Below are positions 42,817-53,924 of a stretch of 64,000 bases of DNA, one piece after another. The DNA is from Zoogloeaceae bacterium (lineage in GTDB: Bacteria; Pseudomonadota; Gammaproteobacteria; Burkholderiales; Rhodocyclaceae), in the NCBI GenBank assembly GCA_024235675.1, contig JACKLZ010000005.1, positions 124,001 through 188,000 on the forward strand, read 5' to 3'. A program made the position numbers and the translations under genes. Position 1 is the first letter of the stretch. Every line of letters starts with the position of its first letter. Under the pieces are notes generated by a model that was not told where the DNA came from, ran no database searches, and saw only the letters and a list, made by a program, of their open reading frames with translations.

Positions 42817-43472
42817 ACCCCGACACCCCTGGCCGCTTCTCGCTGTCTTCCCTGTTCCACCGGCTCATCGACAAGATGGTGCCCAAGGCGCCGGACTTCT
42901 ACGGTCTGCTGCATGAGCAGGCCATTCATGTGCAGCACACCACGCATCTGCTGGTGCGCTTCATGAAGAGTGGCGACGCGGCGCTGGCCAAGGAGATCAA
43001 ACGCGACGAGCACACCGCCGACACCATCAAGATCCGCAATCTGCACATACTCAACGAAGCCTTTTCCACCCCGTGCGACCGCGAGGACATCTATCGCGCC
43101 ATCATGACGCTCGACGATGTGGTCAATTACTGCAAGACCACGGTCAATGAAATGTCGGTGCTGGACGTGGGCCCCGACGAATTCATGCACCACATGGCCA
43201 TTCAACTCGACGCCGGCGCCCAGGCGCTGATCAAAGGCTACGCCAGGCTGGCCACCACGCCGGCCGGCGCCGAAGACGATGCGGCGGCCGGCCGGAAAGC
43301 CGAACGCCGGGTCGAAAAGCTTTACCGCAAGGCCTTGTCCACCTTGTTTGTCGGTGACGACTATCTGAACATGTTCAAGCGCCGCGAAATCTATCGTCAC
43401 CTGTCCAACGCCGCCGACCGCATGGCCGCCTGCGCCAACACCCTCCACGATATTGTTGTAAAGATCACCTGA
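42813..43472 (+). CDS. DUF47 (PhoU-like) phosphate transport regulator
   Basis: 219 residues, all helical. MVPKAPDFYGLLHEQAIHVQHTTHLLV, KRDEHTADTIKIRNLHILNEAFSTP and CDREDIYRAIMTLDDVVNYCKTT match the DUF47/PhoU-like family, with E/DxxxD-type metal-binding motifs. These proteins regulate the activity of adjacent PiT transporters. ATG 42813 overlaps the pit stop. A hybrid kinase gene begins 58 bp later. Confidence 0.92.
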   Translation: MNPDTPGRFSLSSLFHRLIDKMVPKAPDFYGLLHEQAIHVQHTTHLLVRFMKSGDAALAKEIKRDEHTADTIKIRNLHILNEAFSTPCDREDIYRAIMTLDDVVNYCKTTVNEMSVLDVGPDEFMHHMAIQLDAGAQALIKGYARLATTPAGAEDDAAAGRKAERRVEKLYRKALSTLFVGDDYLNMFKRREIYRHLSNAADRMAACANTLHDIVVKIT

Positions 43473-43530
43473 TCCGGCCCGTTAGCCTTTCGTAGCAGGC
43501 GCGGTTTCGGCGCCCAACAGGTTGTCGCTC

Positions 43531-46269
43531 ATGACTCTGGAAGACCAGCAAACCATTCTCGATGAAGCCGGCGTCGGCACCTGGTCTTACGATTGCGTCA
43601 CCGATCGTTTCACCTGGAGCGCCTACATTGCCACCATGCTCGGCGTGCCGCCCGAGGCCTTGCCGCCCGACAGCGCCGAATGGTTTGCCACGCTGCATCC
43701 GGACGACCGCAGCCCGGCGCGAAACACCACCATGGCCGCCTGGCAACAAGACCGCGCGATGGAACTCAAGGTCCGGGTTCGGCGCCATGATGGCGACTGG
43801 TGCTGGGTGCGGTATCGCGGCCGGGTGGTCAAGCGGCGCGCGGACGGATGGGCGCTGCAGGCGACCGGCGTGGTGATGGACATCACCGAATGGCAGGACA
43901 CTGAAACTGCCCTCCAGGAAGAACGCGCCCACCTGCGCACGCTGATCGACACCATCCCCGACCTGATCTGGCTGAAAGACCCGGACGGCGTCTTCCTGAG
44001 TTGCAACAGCCGGTTCTCGGATTGCTTCGGCGCACCCGAATCCGACATCGTCGGCAAGACCGACTACGATTTCGTGGATCGCGAACTGGCCGATTTCTTC
44101 CGGGCCAATGACCGCGCCGCCATGGATGCCGGTCAGCCCTGCACCAACGAAGAATGGGTCACCTTTGCGGTCGATCAGCGCCGGGCACTGCTCAAGACGA
44201 CAAAGACGCCGATGTTCGCCCAGGGGCGCCTCGTGGGTGTCCTCGGCGTGGCCCGCGACATCACCGCCGAGCATGAGGCCCGCCAGCGCCTCGACAAGGC
44301 GCGGCAGATGTTTGCCATCGCCTTTGAGTCGAGCCCGCTGGCCATCAGTATCTCCGACCTCGAAACCGGTCGCTATCGTGAGGTCAACAAGACCTACCGC
44401 AGGGTCTTCGGCTACGGCCCCGAAGATATCCGCGGCCGCACCTCGCTGGAGATCGGCTTATGGCCCGACGCCGCCGCGCGCAACGCCTGGCGCGACGAAC
44501 TGGTGAGGTATGGCGGCTGTATGGACTACCGTACCGTGCTGTGTGCCCGCGACGGTCAAGCGAAGCGCTGCAGCCTGTCGGCAGGCGTCATCGAGATCGA
44601 AGGGCGGGCGCATGTGGTGACCTATCTCACCGACGTCACCGCCGAAGAGCAAGCGGCCGAAGAATTGCAACAACGCGACCGCTATCAGCGCGCCTTGCTC
44701 GACAACTTCCCCTTCATGGTCTGGCTGAAAGACCAGGGCAGTCGATTCCTGGCTGTGAACGCCCCCTTCGCCAAGGCCTGTGGCGCCGGCTCGCCCGACG
44801 CCCTCGTCGGCAAAACGGATCTCGACATCTGGCCTCAGGATCTGGCTGAGCGCTACCGATCCGATGACCTCGCCATCCTGAGCGCAAATCGAAGCATCTG
44901 CGTCGAAGAATCGATGGAAATCGATGGCCAGCGCCGCTGGATCGAGACCTGCAAATCCCCCGTGATCGTCAATGGTGAGTCGGTTGGCACGGTCGGCTTT
45001 GCGCGCGACATTACCGAAAAGCGCAACACCGCCATCGAACTGGAGATGCACCGCCACCATCTGGAAGAGCGGGTCGCCGAACGCACGGCCGAACTGGAAG
45101 CGGCCAACCGCGCCAAAAGCACCTTTCTGGCCAACATGAGCCATGAAATCCGCACACCGCTCAACGCCATCATCGGACTCACCCAACTGATGCTGCGCAG
45201 CTCGCCGGACGAAGGCAGCACCGAGCGCCTGGAGAGCGTTGTCGGCGCCGGGAAGCACCTGCTGGCAATCATCAACGACCTGCTGGACATCTCGAAAATC
45301 GAAGCCGATCGCATGCTGCTGGACATTTCCCGTTTCAGTGTCAGCGAGGTGATCGGCAAGACCGTCGAGCTCATTCGGGACGAGGCGCACAACAAGGCCT
45401 TGACGCTGCAGTGCGACATCGACCCGGGCATTCCGCTCTGCGTCGCCGGCGACGCCACACGCGCCGGACAGATTCTGTTCAACTTCGCCGGCAACGCCCT
45501 CAAGTTTACCGAGCGCGGCGGCATCAGCATCCGCGCACGCCTGCTCGAACACGACGGCGCCAGTGTCACGCTGCGTTTCGAGGTGATCGACACCGGCATC
45601 GGCATCGACCCAGCCATCCAGCCCCGCCTGTTTACCGCCTTTGAACAAGGCGACCCAAGTACGACACGGCGCTATGGCGGCACCGGCCTCGGCTTGGCCA
45701 TCAGCCGCCGGCTGGCCGAGCTGATGGGCGGCAGCGTAGGCGTTCACAGCGTCCCCGCGGCGGGCAGCACCTTCTGGTTCACCGCCCGCTTCGCGGTCGT
45801 CGACGGCGCAGAAGACGCCACGTCGGTCGCACAGGACGAGAGCGATGCCAGCGTCCTCGCCCGCGATTTTGGCAGCGCCCGCCTGCTGCTGGTCGAAGAC
45901 AACGAAGTGAATCAATATGTCGCCCAGGAACTGCTGGCCGACGCCGGCCTCGCCGCCGACGTGGCCGAAGATGGCCAGCAAGCGCTCGAGCTGTTTACCC
46001 GCCAGCCCTACGACCTGATCCTGATGGACATGCAGATGCCGGTGATGGATGGCCTGGCGGCGACCCGCGCCATCCGCGCGCTGCCCAATGGCGGCGAGGT
46101 GCCGATCCTGGCCATGACCGCCAACGCCTTTGCCGAAGACCGTCAGCGCTGCACCGAGGCGGGCATGAATGACTACCTCTCCAAACCCTTCGAGCCCGAG
46201 CAGCTCTACGCCGTGCTGCGTCGCTGGCTGGAGCCGGGACGCGAGTCAGAGACGCATCGCACTCCGTGA
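43531..46269 (+). CDS. Hybrid sensor histidine kinase with four PAS domains and a receiver
   Basis: 912 residues, no membrane helix, so cytoplasmic sensing. Four PAS domains in series (about 8-120, 130-245, 255-375, 385-505), most ending in a PAC motif (GVVMDITEWQ, GVARDITAEHE, VTYLTDVTAEEQ, GFARDITEKRN). Then a coiled coil, HisKA with the H-box MSHEIRTPLN (H538), an ATPase domain (NALKFTERGG, DTGIGID, GGTGLGLAISR) and a C-terminal receiver with the phospho-acceptor in LILMDMQMPVMDG (D833). No separate response regulator is adjacent. A TTG three codons earlier is an alternative start. A bidirectional terminator follows. Confidence 0.93.
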   Translation: MTLEDQQTILDEAGVGTWSYDCVTDRFTWSAYIATMLGVPPEALPPDSAEWFATLHPDDRSPARNTTMAAWQQDRAMELKVRVRRHDGDWCWVRYRGRVVKRRADGWALQATGVVMDITEWQDTETALQEERAHLRTLIDTIPDLIWLKDPDGVFLSCNSRFSDCFGAPESDIVGKTDYDFVDRELADFFRANDRAAMDAGQPCTNEEWVTFAVDQRRALLKTTKTPMFAQGRLVGVLGVARDITAEHEARQRLDKARQMFAIAFESSPLAISISDLETGRYREVNKTYRRVFGYGPEDIRGRTSLEIGLWPDAAARNAWRDELVRYGGCMDYRTVLCARDGQAKRCSLSAGVIEIEGRAHVVTYLTDVTAEEQAAEELQQRDRYQRALLDNFPFMVWLKDQGSRFLAVNAPFAKACGAGSPDALVGKTDLDIWPQDLAERYRSDDLAILSANRSICVEESMEIDGQRRWIETCKSPVIVNGESVGTVGFARDITEKRNTAIELEMHRHHLEERVAERTAELEAANRAKSTFLANMSHEIRTPLNAIIGLTQLMLRSSPDEGSTERLESVVGAGKHLLAIINDLLDISKIEADRMLLDISRFSVSEVIGKTVELIRDEAHNKALTLQCDIDPGIPLCVAGDATRAGQILFNFAGNALKFTERGGISIRARLLEHDGASVTLRFEVIDTGIGIDPAIQPRLFTAFEQGDPSTTRRYGGTGLGLAISRRLAELMGGSVGVHSVPAAGSTFWFTARFAVVDGAEDATSVAQDESDASVLARDFGSARLLLVEDNEVNQYVAQELLADAGLAADVAEDGQQALELFTRQPYDLILMDMQMPVMDGLAATRAIRALPNGGEVPILAMTANAFAEDRQRCTEAGMNDYLSKPFEPEQLYAVLRRWLEPGRESETHRTP

Positions 46270-46272
46270 TAC

Positions 46273-46305
46273 AAAAACGGCCACCGGAGACGGTGGCCGT
46301 TTTTT
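46273..46305. terminator. Bidirectional intrinsic terminator, kinase / proX
   Basis: AAAAACGGCCACCG, a GAGA loop, and CGGTGGCCGTTTTT form a perfect stem with A- and T-runs on both sides. It lies between the convergent kinase and proX genes and can serve both. Confidence 0.92.
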
Positions 46306-46321
46306 ATTGCGTCAGCGCCGC

Positions 46322-47335
46322 TTACTTGGCTGCTGCACGGGCCGCATCCAGCCAGCCGTCGTAGGTCGCGCGGTGGGCCGCGATCCAGCCCGCCACATGC
46401 CGTGCAATATCGGCCGGCTTGTTCTCGCCATCACGCATGCGCAAATTCTGCGAGGAGATGTCGTTGGCCGAGAGTTTCATCACCTCGAACAGTTTGGCCG
46501 CCGCCGGGTTGGCGTCGGTAAAGGCGCGATTGGCGACGATGCGCTGGTTGTTGGCCTGGAAGCCATAGTTGGAGCCGTCGGGCAGGGCGGTATTCACTTC
46601 CTTGCGCTCACCCGGCAGTGCCGAAAACGGCACCTGCAGCCACACCACATCCTCGCCTGGCACCAGCACGCCGCTCACCCAGTAAGGCGTCCAGGTGTAA
46701 TAGAACACGGCCTGGCCCTGCTGCTGACGCGCGATGGTGTCGGCGATGATCGCCGAGTAGGCACCCTGCTTGTGGGTCACGTTGTCGCGCAGGCCATAGG
46801 CATCGAGGTGATGCTCGATGACTTTTTCGCAGCCCCAGCCCGGATTGCAACCGGCCAGATCGGCCTTGCCATCGCCGTCGGTGTCGAACAGCTTGGCGAT
46901 TTTCGGGTCCTTGAGCTGATCAATCGACTTGATGCCGTACTTGTCGGCCGTTTTCTTGTCGATGAGATAGCCCTGCAGCGCACCCGGCGAATACACGCCC
47001 TCGCGGAACAGCTTGGTGTCACCGCCGGCCCGTTCATAGAAATCGATGTGCAGCGGGTCCCAATGGTCGGCCATGAAGGTGGCGTCGCCGTTGCCCAGCG
47101 CGATGTGGCCGGCGGCGTATTCGATTTCCTTGATGGCGCCAACCTCGAAGCCCAGATCCTTCAGGCCTTGCATCACCAGTTCGGTCTGGAAGGTTTCTTC
47201 GGCGATGGAGCTCTTGATCGGCAGGACCTTGACGCCCTTGCCGGGCATGTCGGCAGCAAACGCGCTGAACGAGAAGGTGGCGGCCAATGCAACGGCGGCG
47301 CCGCGCATGAGGTGGTTCAAGTGGGAAAGTCGCAT
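46322..47335 (-). CDS. proX: Glycine betaine/proline ABC transporter substrate-binding protein
   Basis: 337 residues with a signal peptide ending FSAFAA. ProX features: GKGVKVLPIKSSIAEETFQTELVMQGL, MADHWDPLHIDFYERAGG, GCNPGWGCEKVIEHHLDAYG with a disulfide-capable Cys pair and the Trp residues that form the aromatic box for the quaternary ammonium. Periplasmic. Last gene of proV-proW-proX, 32 bp after proW, with a strong own binding site (AAGGAGA). Confidence 0.93.
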   Translation of the reverse strand: MRLSHLNHLMRGAAVALAATFSFSAFAADMPGKGVKVLPIKSSIAEETFQTELVMQGLKDLGFEVGAIKEIEYAAGHIALGNGDATFMADHWDPLHIDFYERAGGDTKLFREGVYSPGALQGYLIDKKTADKYGIKSIDQLKDPKIAKLFDTDGDGKADLAGCNPGWGCEKVIEHHLDAYGLRDNVTHKQGAYSAIIADTIARQQQGQAVFYYTWTPYWVSGVLVPGEDVVWLQVPFSALPGERKEVNTALPDGSNYGFQANNQRIVANRAFTDANPAAAKLFEVMKLSANDISSQNLRMRDGENKPADIARHVAGWIAAHRATYDGWLDAARAAAK

Positions 47336-47367
47336 TGTGTGCGTCTCCTTGAGAGGGTGGGTAGTGG

Positions 47368-48528
47368 TCAGGCGGCGGCGGTCTTGCCGAGCAGACGGCG
47401 CGCTGCGCCGATCGGTCCGGTGTCGTACCAGCGGCCCGGCGAAGTCTTGCCGCCGGCCATGGCCTGGGTAATGCGGTCGAGCATGATCGCGAGAATCACG
47501 ATACCCAGACCGCCAATGGTGGCCAGACCCATGTCGAGCCGGCCGATGCCGCGAAGCACCATCTGGCCGAGGCCGCCGACGGCGATCATCGAGGCGATGA
47601 CGACCATCGACAGGCCGAGCATCAGGGTCTGGTTGATACCGGCCATGATGGTCGGCATGGCCAGCGGCAGTTGCACACGGGTGAGCAATTGCCAGGGTGA
47701 GGCGCCGAAGGCGCGCGAGGCTTCGATCAGGTCGGGTCGCACCTGACGGATGCCCAGATTGGTGAGCCGGATCAGCGGCGGCAGGGCGAAGACGATGGTA
47801 ACCACCACGCCCGGCACGTTGCCGATGCCGAAGAGCATCACCACCGGCACCAGATAGACGAAGGCCGGCGTGGTCTGCATGGCGTCGAGCACCGGTCGGG
47901 CAATGCCTTCGAGCTTGTCGTTACGCGCCATGATGATGCCGGTTGGCAAGCCGATGACCATACAAAAGAACACCGAGGTGAGCACCAGCGAGAGGGTCAC
48001 CATGGCTTCGTCCCAGGCGCCGATCAGACCGATGACGATCAGCGACAACACCGAGCCAATGGCCAGACGCCGACCGCTGACCTGCCAGGCGATGAGGCCG
48101 AACAGCAGGATCATCAAGAACGCCGGCACGGCCAGCAGGGCCTGTTCGATGCCGGTGAGCGTGGCATCGATGGGCAGGCGCACGGCCTGGAAGAAGGGGC
48201 GGAAGTTGTCCACCGTCCAGTTCAGGCCGTGGTCAACCCAGGTGTCGAGCGGAATGACCGAATCGTTGAAGGGATGCACCCAATCGAAGGGAACGTCGAC
48301 CGGCGTGGCCGGCGGCGCGCCCAGCCAGTCGCCATTGGCCGCCGCCGGGGCGTCAGCCGGGGCCGGTGCGGCGCCACCCCACGGGTTGGCGGCGGTGTCG
48401 GCTGCGGGGGCAGCCGGCGCTGCCGGCGCGTCGCTGGCGGGCGCGGCCCAGGGATTGGCTTCGGCCGCGGCGGGCGGGGTGGCGGGGGTCTGAGCAGCCC
48501 AGGGGTTGTTCGCAGTTTGATCGCTCAT
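47368..48528 (-). CDS. proW: Glycine betaine/proline ABC transporter permease
   Basis: 386 residues. The core (from about residue 80) matches E. coli ProW closely: DAMQTTPAFVYLVPVVMLFGIGNVPGVV, LIEASRAFGASPWQLLTRVQLPLAMPTIMAGINQT (EAA loop) and GGLGQMVLRGIGRLDMGLA. The N-terminal cytoplasmic 80 residues are Ala/Pro-rich and contain three NPW units (NNPWAA, ANPWAA, ANPWGG); E. coli ProW has one such NNPW start. Overlaps proV by 4 nt. Confidence 0.93.
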   Translation of the reverse strand: MSDQTANNPWAAQTPATPPAAAEANPWAAPASDAPAAPAAPAADTAANPWGGAAPAPADAPAAANGDWLGAPPATPVDVPFDWVHPFNDSVIPLDTWVDHGLNWTVDNFRPFFQAVRLPIDATLTGIEQALLAVPAFLMILLFGLIAWQVSGRRLAIGSVLSLIVIGLIGAWDEAMVTLSLVLTSVFFCMVIGLPTGIIMARNDKLEGIARPVLDAMQTTPAFVYLVPVVMLFGIGNVPGVVVTIVFALPPLIRLTNLGIRQVRPDLIEASRAFGASPWQLLTRVQLPLAMPTIMAGINQTLMLGLSMVVIASMIAVGGLGQMVLRGIGRLDMGLATIGGLGIVILAIMLDRITQAMAGGKTSPGRWYDTGPIGAARRLLGKTAAA

Positions 48529-49733
48529 GCCGCGTCCTCCGTATTCTGTGCATGCAGGAATTCGAGCATGGTGTTGCGGGTGATCGCCCCACGGTATCGG
48601 CCTTTCTCATCCACCACCGGCAGGCCATAGGGGTACTGGGTCAGTGGCTCGTACAGATCGCTGATCGGGGTGTCCGGGGTGAGCACATGCGGCTCGGGCA
48701 GGAAGGCTTCGCGCAGCTTGGCGTCGGGACTCGCCTTGGCGGCCCTCTGCAAGCTGTCGAGCGAGACAACGCCCATCAGCTTCTGGTCGGGGCTGACCAC
48801 GTAGCCGTACTCGCGGTCGTGCGAGCGCAGGCGCTCGATGGCACTGCGCACGCCCATGCCCTGGTGGTCGATGATGTTGACCTGGGTCTTGCGGGCCAGA
48901 TCAGCCGCCGAGAGGATGCTGGTGGCGTCCACGCCCTTGAAGAAGGACTTCACGTAGTCGTTGGCCGGGTTGCGCAAGATCTCTTCGGCCGTGCCCACCT
49001 GTACCACCACGCCGCCTTCCATGATGGCAATGCGATCGCCGATGCGGATGGCTTCGTCAAGGTCGTGCGAGATGAAGATGATGGTGCGCTTGTCCACCGC
49101 CTGCAGCTTGACCAGCTCGTCCTGCATCTCGGTGCGGATCAGCGGGTCGAGCGCCGAGAAGGCCTCGTCCATGAGCAGCACCTGCGGGTCGTTGGCCAGC
49201 GCGCGAGCCAGGCCGACACGCTGCTGCATGCCGCCGGAGAGTTCGTCCGGATAACTGTGGGCGCGCTCGGCCAGACCGACCTGCTCCAGCGCGACCATGG
49301 CACGGGCGTGGCGCTCGGCTTCGGGCATGCCGGCCAGCTCCAGCCCGAAGGCGGTGTTGTCGATGACCGACAGATGCGGCATCAGTGCGAAAGACTGGAA
49401 AACCATGCTGATTTCGCTACGGCGCAGATCGCGCAGTTCGATATCGTTCATCTTGGCGATGTCGCGGCCGTTGATCAGCACTTGCCCGGCGGTGGGTTCG
49501 ATCAGCCGGTTGAGCAAGCGCACGAGCGTCGATTTGCCTGAGCCTGAGAGGCCCATGATGACGAAGATTTCGCCCTCATTAACGCTGAAGCTGGCGTCGA
49601 TGACGCCGAGGGTCTGCCCGGTGCGGGCGAAGATGGTGGCCTTGTCCTGGCCCTGTTCGACGAGTTTCATCGCCTCGCGGGGCCGGTCTCCGAAGACCTT
49701 GTAGAGATTTTTGACGACGAGTTTTTCCGACAT
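48525..49733 (-). CDS. proV: Glycine betaine/proline ABC transporter ATPase with CBS pair
   Basis: 402 residues. Walker A GLSGSGKST (61-69), signature ELSGGMQQRVGLARAL, Walker B VLLMDEAFSALDP and switch His in FISHDLDEA. A C-terminal CBS pair (about 285-400) senses ionic strength in homologous OpuA/ProV proteins. ATG 49733 begins the family-typical MSEKLVVKNLYKVFG; a longer frame is spurious. First of three coupled genes; osmotic control of the promoter region (49734-49940) is expected but no convincing -35/-10 pair was found. Confidence 0.94.
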   Translation of the reverse strand: MSEKLVVKNLYKVFGDRPREAMKLVEQGQDKATIFARTGQTLGVIDASFSVNEGEIFVIMGLSGSGKSTLVRLLNRLIEPTAGQVLINGRDIAKMNDIELRDLRRSEISMVFQSFALMPHLSVIDNTAFGLELAGMPEAERHARAMVALEQVGLAERAHSYPDELSGGMQQRVGLARALANDPQVLLMDEAFSALDPLIRTEMQDELVKLQAVDKRTIIFISHDLDEAIRIGDRIAIMEGGVVVQVGTAEEILRNPANDYVKSFFKGVDATSILSAADLARKTQVNIIDHQGMGVRSAIERLRSHDREYGYVVSPDQKLMGVVSLDSLQRAAKASPDAKLREAFLPEPHVLTPDTPISDLYEPLTQYPYGLPVVDEKGRYRGAITRNTMLEFLHAQNTEDAA

Positions 49734-49940
49734 GCGTCCTTGCGACAATCTTCGTGTCGGATTGAGCACATCCAAAAGGCCAAGATGCCGGCAGAAACGA
49801 AACTGCCTGACGATGACGGGGGATAGATATCCTCAAAATGGCGACGATGTCGCCCGACGCGAAGTCATTGATTGTAATGAGTAGCTAGCAAGTCTAACAC
49901 ACGATAGTTTTGTGCAAAACCATTTGGCCGGGCGCGCGTC

Positions 49941-50534
49941 CTAGCGGATCGCGATGCGCCCGGCCTTCTCGGGGGCATACGCGGCAATGCCGGCGTAGCC
50001 TGCCCGAATGGCTTCGAGGTCGGCCTCGACGTCATCGGTCGGTTGCACATAGGCTGCAATTCCCACACAGCGCCGCTCCCAATCAATGTAGCCCAGCGCG
50101 ATCGGTACATTTGCCTGCCGCGCGATCCGGTGGAAGCCGCTCTTCCAGGCCTCGACATAGGCGCGCGTGCCTTCCGGCGCAATGCACACGATGGCGTGAT
50201 CATCGGTATTGATCTGCGCCACCACATCATCGATGAAGCCGCCCGGCCGGGACCGATTGATGGAAATCCCGCCCAGCCAGCGAAAGAAGCGGCCGAAGGG
50301 CGCGCGGAAGATGGTGTGTTTACCCACCCAGCGTATCGGCCAGCCGCAGGTAAAGCGGGCCATCAGGCCGACGATGAAGTCCCAGTTGGAGGTGTGCGGA
50401 TAGGCCAGCAAGATCATCTTCGGCCCCGGCGGCGTTTTCATGTCCACGCGCCAGCCCAGGCGCCTGAACAAAAATGCGGCCCAGGCTTTGGGGGCGACAG
50501 GGAAAGGAAGGGGTTCGGCCACGGGCGCGCCCAA
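49941..50534 (-). CDS. Lysophospholipid acyltransferase family protein (PlsC-like)
   Basis: 197 residues. The acyltransferase H(x)4D motif is HTSNWD (H47, D52), and the phosphate-binding motif is PEGTR (120-124). Between them lie KHTIFRAPFGRFFRWLGGISINR blocks typical of a short PlsC-like group. There is no clear N-terminal membrane anchor. It probably acylates a lipid at the membrane surface; the substrate is unknown. The gene is monocistronic, between proV and the MFS gene. Confidence 0.88.
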   Translation of the reverse strand: MGAPVAEPLPFPVAPKAWAAFLFRRLGWRVDMKTPPGPKMILLAYPHTSNWDFIVGLMARFTCGWPIRWVGKHTIFRAPFGRFFRWLGGISINRSRPGGFIDDVVAQINTDDHAIVCIAPEGTRAYVEAWKSGFHRIARQANVPIALGYIDWERRCVGIAAYVQPTDDVEADLEAIRAGYAGIAAYAPEKAGRIAIR

Positions 50535-50662
50535 ATCGATGGAGGTCGCGCATTGTGGCTTAAAAGTGCGCCGAACTCAGCGTGCAGTGCGCAATGCCAA
50601 ATGGCTACAATCCGGGCGAAATGCCATGCTCATTTTCTGAGCACGGCCAATGCAGGCGACCC

Positions 50663-51946
50663 TTATGCGCCTTCCTGCGCGCCATCGGGTGGCATCGCGG
50701 GCGCGTCCTCGGACAGCGTGGAGGTATCGGGCGTGCGCGGATCCATCTCCATCGCCATCACCGAGGTCCGGTGCACCGGCAGGAACTCGGTCAGATCGGC
50801 GTCGGCCACCGGGGCCTCGCAACGGATACGCCAGGCGGTAAACAGCGCCAGCACGACCAGCATCCCGGCCAGCACCAGCGGGAACGACCGGGCGCCAAGC
50901 GCCGACATCACCGCGCCGGCCAGCACCGGCCCGATCACGGCGCCGGAGCCGTGCAGTACCAGCAAGGCTTTGGTGGCCTCCAGCGCTTCGGACGAATGAA
51001 AGCGGTCATGCGTCTGGGCCACGGCCAGACTGTAAATGGTGAAGGCGAAGCCGCCATACAAACCTGTCGCGATGACGAGCGCCATGACCGACATGTCGGC
51101 AACACCGAACATCGCCACCGCACACACCGCCGCCAGCACACAGACGCCCACCAGCACCACGCGCCGATCCCGGTGCTCGGAGGCATGGCCGACCGGCCAC
51201 TGCATGAAAGCCCCGCCAAAAATGGCGGCCGCCGTAAAGATGGCGACGTTGAAATCATCCAGGCCCTGCGCCGCGGCGAAGGCCGCCGACAAGCCCCAGA
51301 AGGCGCCCGACACCAGGCCGGACATCAAGCCGCCGGCGAAGCCGACGGGCGATACCTTGTAAAGGCGGGCAAGCGGCAGGTGTGGCGTCTGGATGGGCGT
51401 CGGCTGACTCACTGGCGTGAGTGCAATCGGCACCAGCCCGAGGCTGTAGAAAATGGCCACCAGCGCAAACGAGCCCATATGCTCGGCGCCGTAGATGGCG
51501 ATCATGAACTGGCCCAGGCCGAGCGCGACGAAGCTGACCATCATGTAGGCGGCAAAGATCTTGCCGCGCTTGTCGTGCATCTGCTCGTTGAGCCAGCTCT
51601 CGATGATCATGTAGATGGCGACCATGGTCACCCCGTGAATCACCCGCAACACCCACCACACCCAGGGATTGACGATCATGCCGTAGAGCAGCGAGACCAC
51701 CGCCGCCAGCGCGGCCATGGCGGTAAAGGCGCGGATGTGACCAATGCGCCGGATCAAGGGCGGACACGCGAAGGCGCCGATGATGTAGCCGGCGAAGAAA
51801 CCCGACATGATCAGGCCCAGCGACAGGCCGGTGAAGCCCTCGACACTGGCGCGCAGACCGAGCAGGGTACCGATCAAACCGGAACCCGCCAGCAAGATGG
51901 CCATGCCCAGCAAGAGGCTGGAGACGGGGAGGATGGCGGTGATCAT
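50663..51946 (-). CDS. MFS transporter
   Basis: 427 residues with twelve predicted helices and a cytoplasmic C-terminal tail of about 45 acidic residues. LAGSGLIGTLLGLRASVEGFTGLSLGLIMSGFFAGYIIG and MIIESWLNEQMHDKRGKIFAAYMM resemble the YcaD/UMF2-type MFS group. The central loop (VSQPTPIQTPHLPLARLYK) is short. The substrate is unknown. It shares the 118-bp gap with the convergently arranged terminator of the ybiT gene behind it. Confidence 0.87.
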   Translation of the reverse strand: MITAILPVSSLLLGMAILLAGSGLIGTLLGLRASVEGFTGLSLGLIMSGFFAGYIIGAFACPPLIRRIGHIRAFTAMAALAAVVSLLYGMIVNPWVWWVLRVIHGVTMVAIYMIIESWLNEQMHDKRGKIFAAYMMVSFVALGLGQFMIAIYGAEHMGSFALVAIFYSLGLVPIALTPVSQPTPIQTPHLPLARLYKVSPVGFAGGLMSGLVSGAFWGLSAAFAAAQGLDDFNVAIFTAAAIFGGAFMQWPVGHASEHRDRRVVLVGVCVLAAVCAVAMFGVADMSVMALVIATGLYGGFAFTIYSLAVAQTHDRFHSSEALEATKALLVLHGSGAVIGPVLAGAVMSALGARSFPLVLAGMLVVLALFTAWRIRCEAPVADADLTEFLPVHRTSVMAMEMDPRTPDTSTLSEDAPAMPPDGAQEGA

Positions 51947-52008
51947 GGCGTGTGCATCTCGTGTAAGTCATCGACAGGGTCTCACGGATAGCGAGCCTGC
52001 CAAAACAT

Positions 52009-52042
52009 AATGCCGGCCCCGCGATAGCCGGGCCGGCATTTT
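52009..52042. terminator. Intrinsic terminator after ybiT
   Basis: AATGCCGGCCC and GGGCCGGCATT form a perfect 11-bp stem with a 10-nt loop and T/A tracts on both sides. It lies 22 bp past the ybiT stop and before the MFS gene, so it separates the two transcription units. Confidence 0.85.
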
Positions 52043-52064
52043 CAGCAATAACAGACGGGCCGTC

Positions 52065-53687
<1,623 letters not shown>

Positions 53688-53924
53688 AGCGCGAATCCTG
53701 AATCCGTAAAAAGCAAAGCGCCGGCAGCGGGCCGACGCACAATCGCGGCGAATTCTATCAGAAATTCAATGACCTGAACCCGGTGCGCGACGGCCGGAAG
53801 CCCGCCTGCCCGCCCCCTCCGACGAGCACCGCGTCGACCGACAACGACGCACTTTCTTGATCTTTGTCGCAGCCGCACAAGGATTGCGCCCTTAGCATCG
53901 CCGGTTCATCATCGCGCCGTGCCC

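Noticed and set aside
49734..49940. Osmotically controlled sigma-70 promoter for proV
   Set aside because: A TACAAT-like -10 exists on the minus strand but no acceptable -35 at 16-18 bp, so it was left out.
53857..53861. FNR/Dnr box upstream of nosD
   Set aside because: Only the TTGAT half-site is present; the second half does not match ATCAA, so no operator is called.
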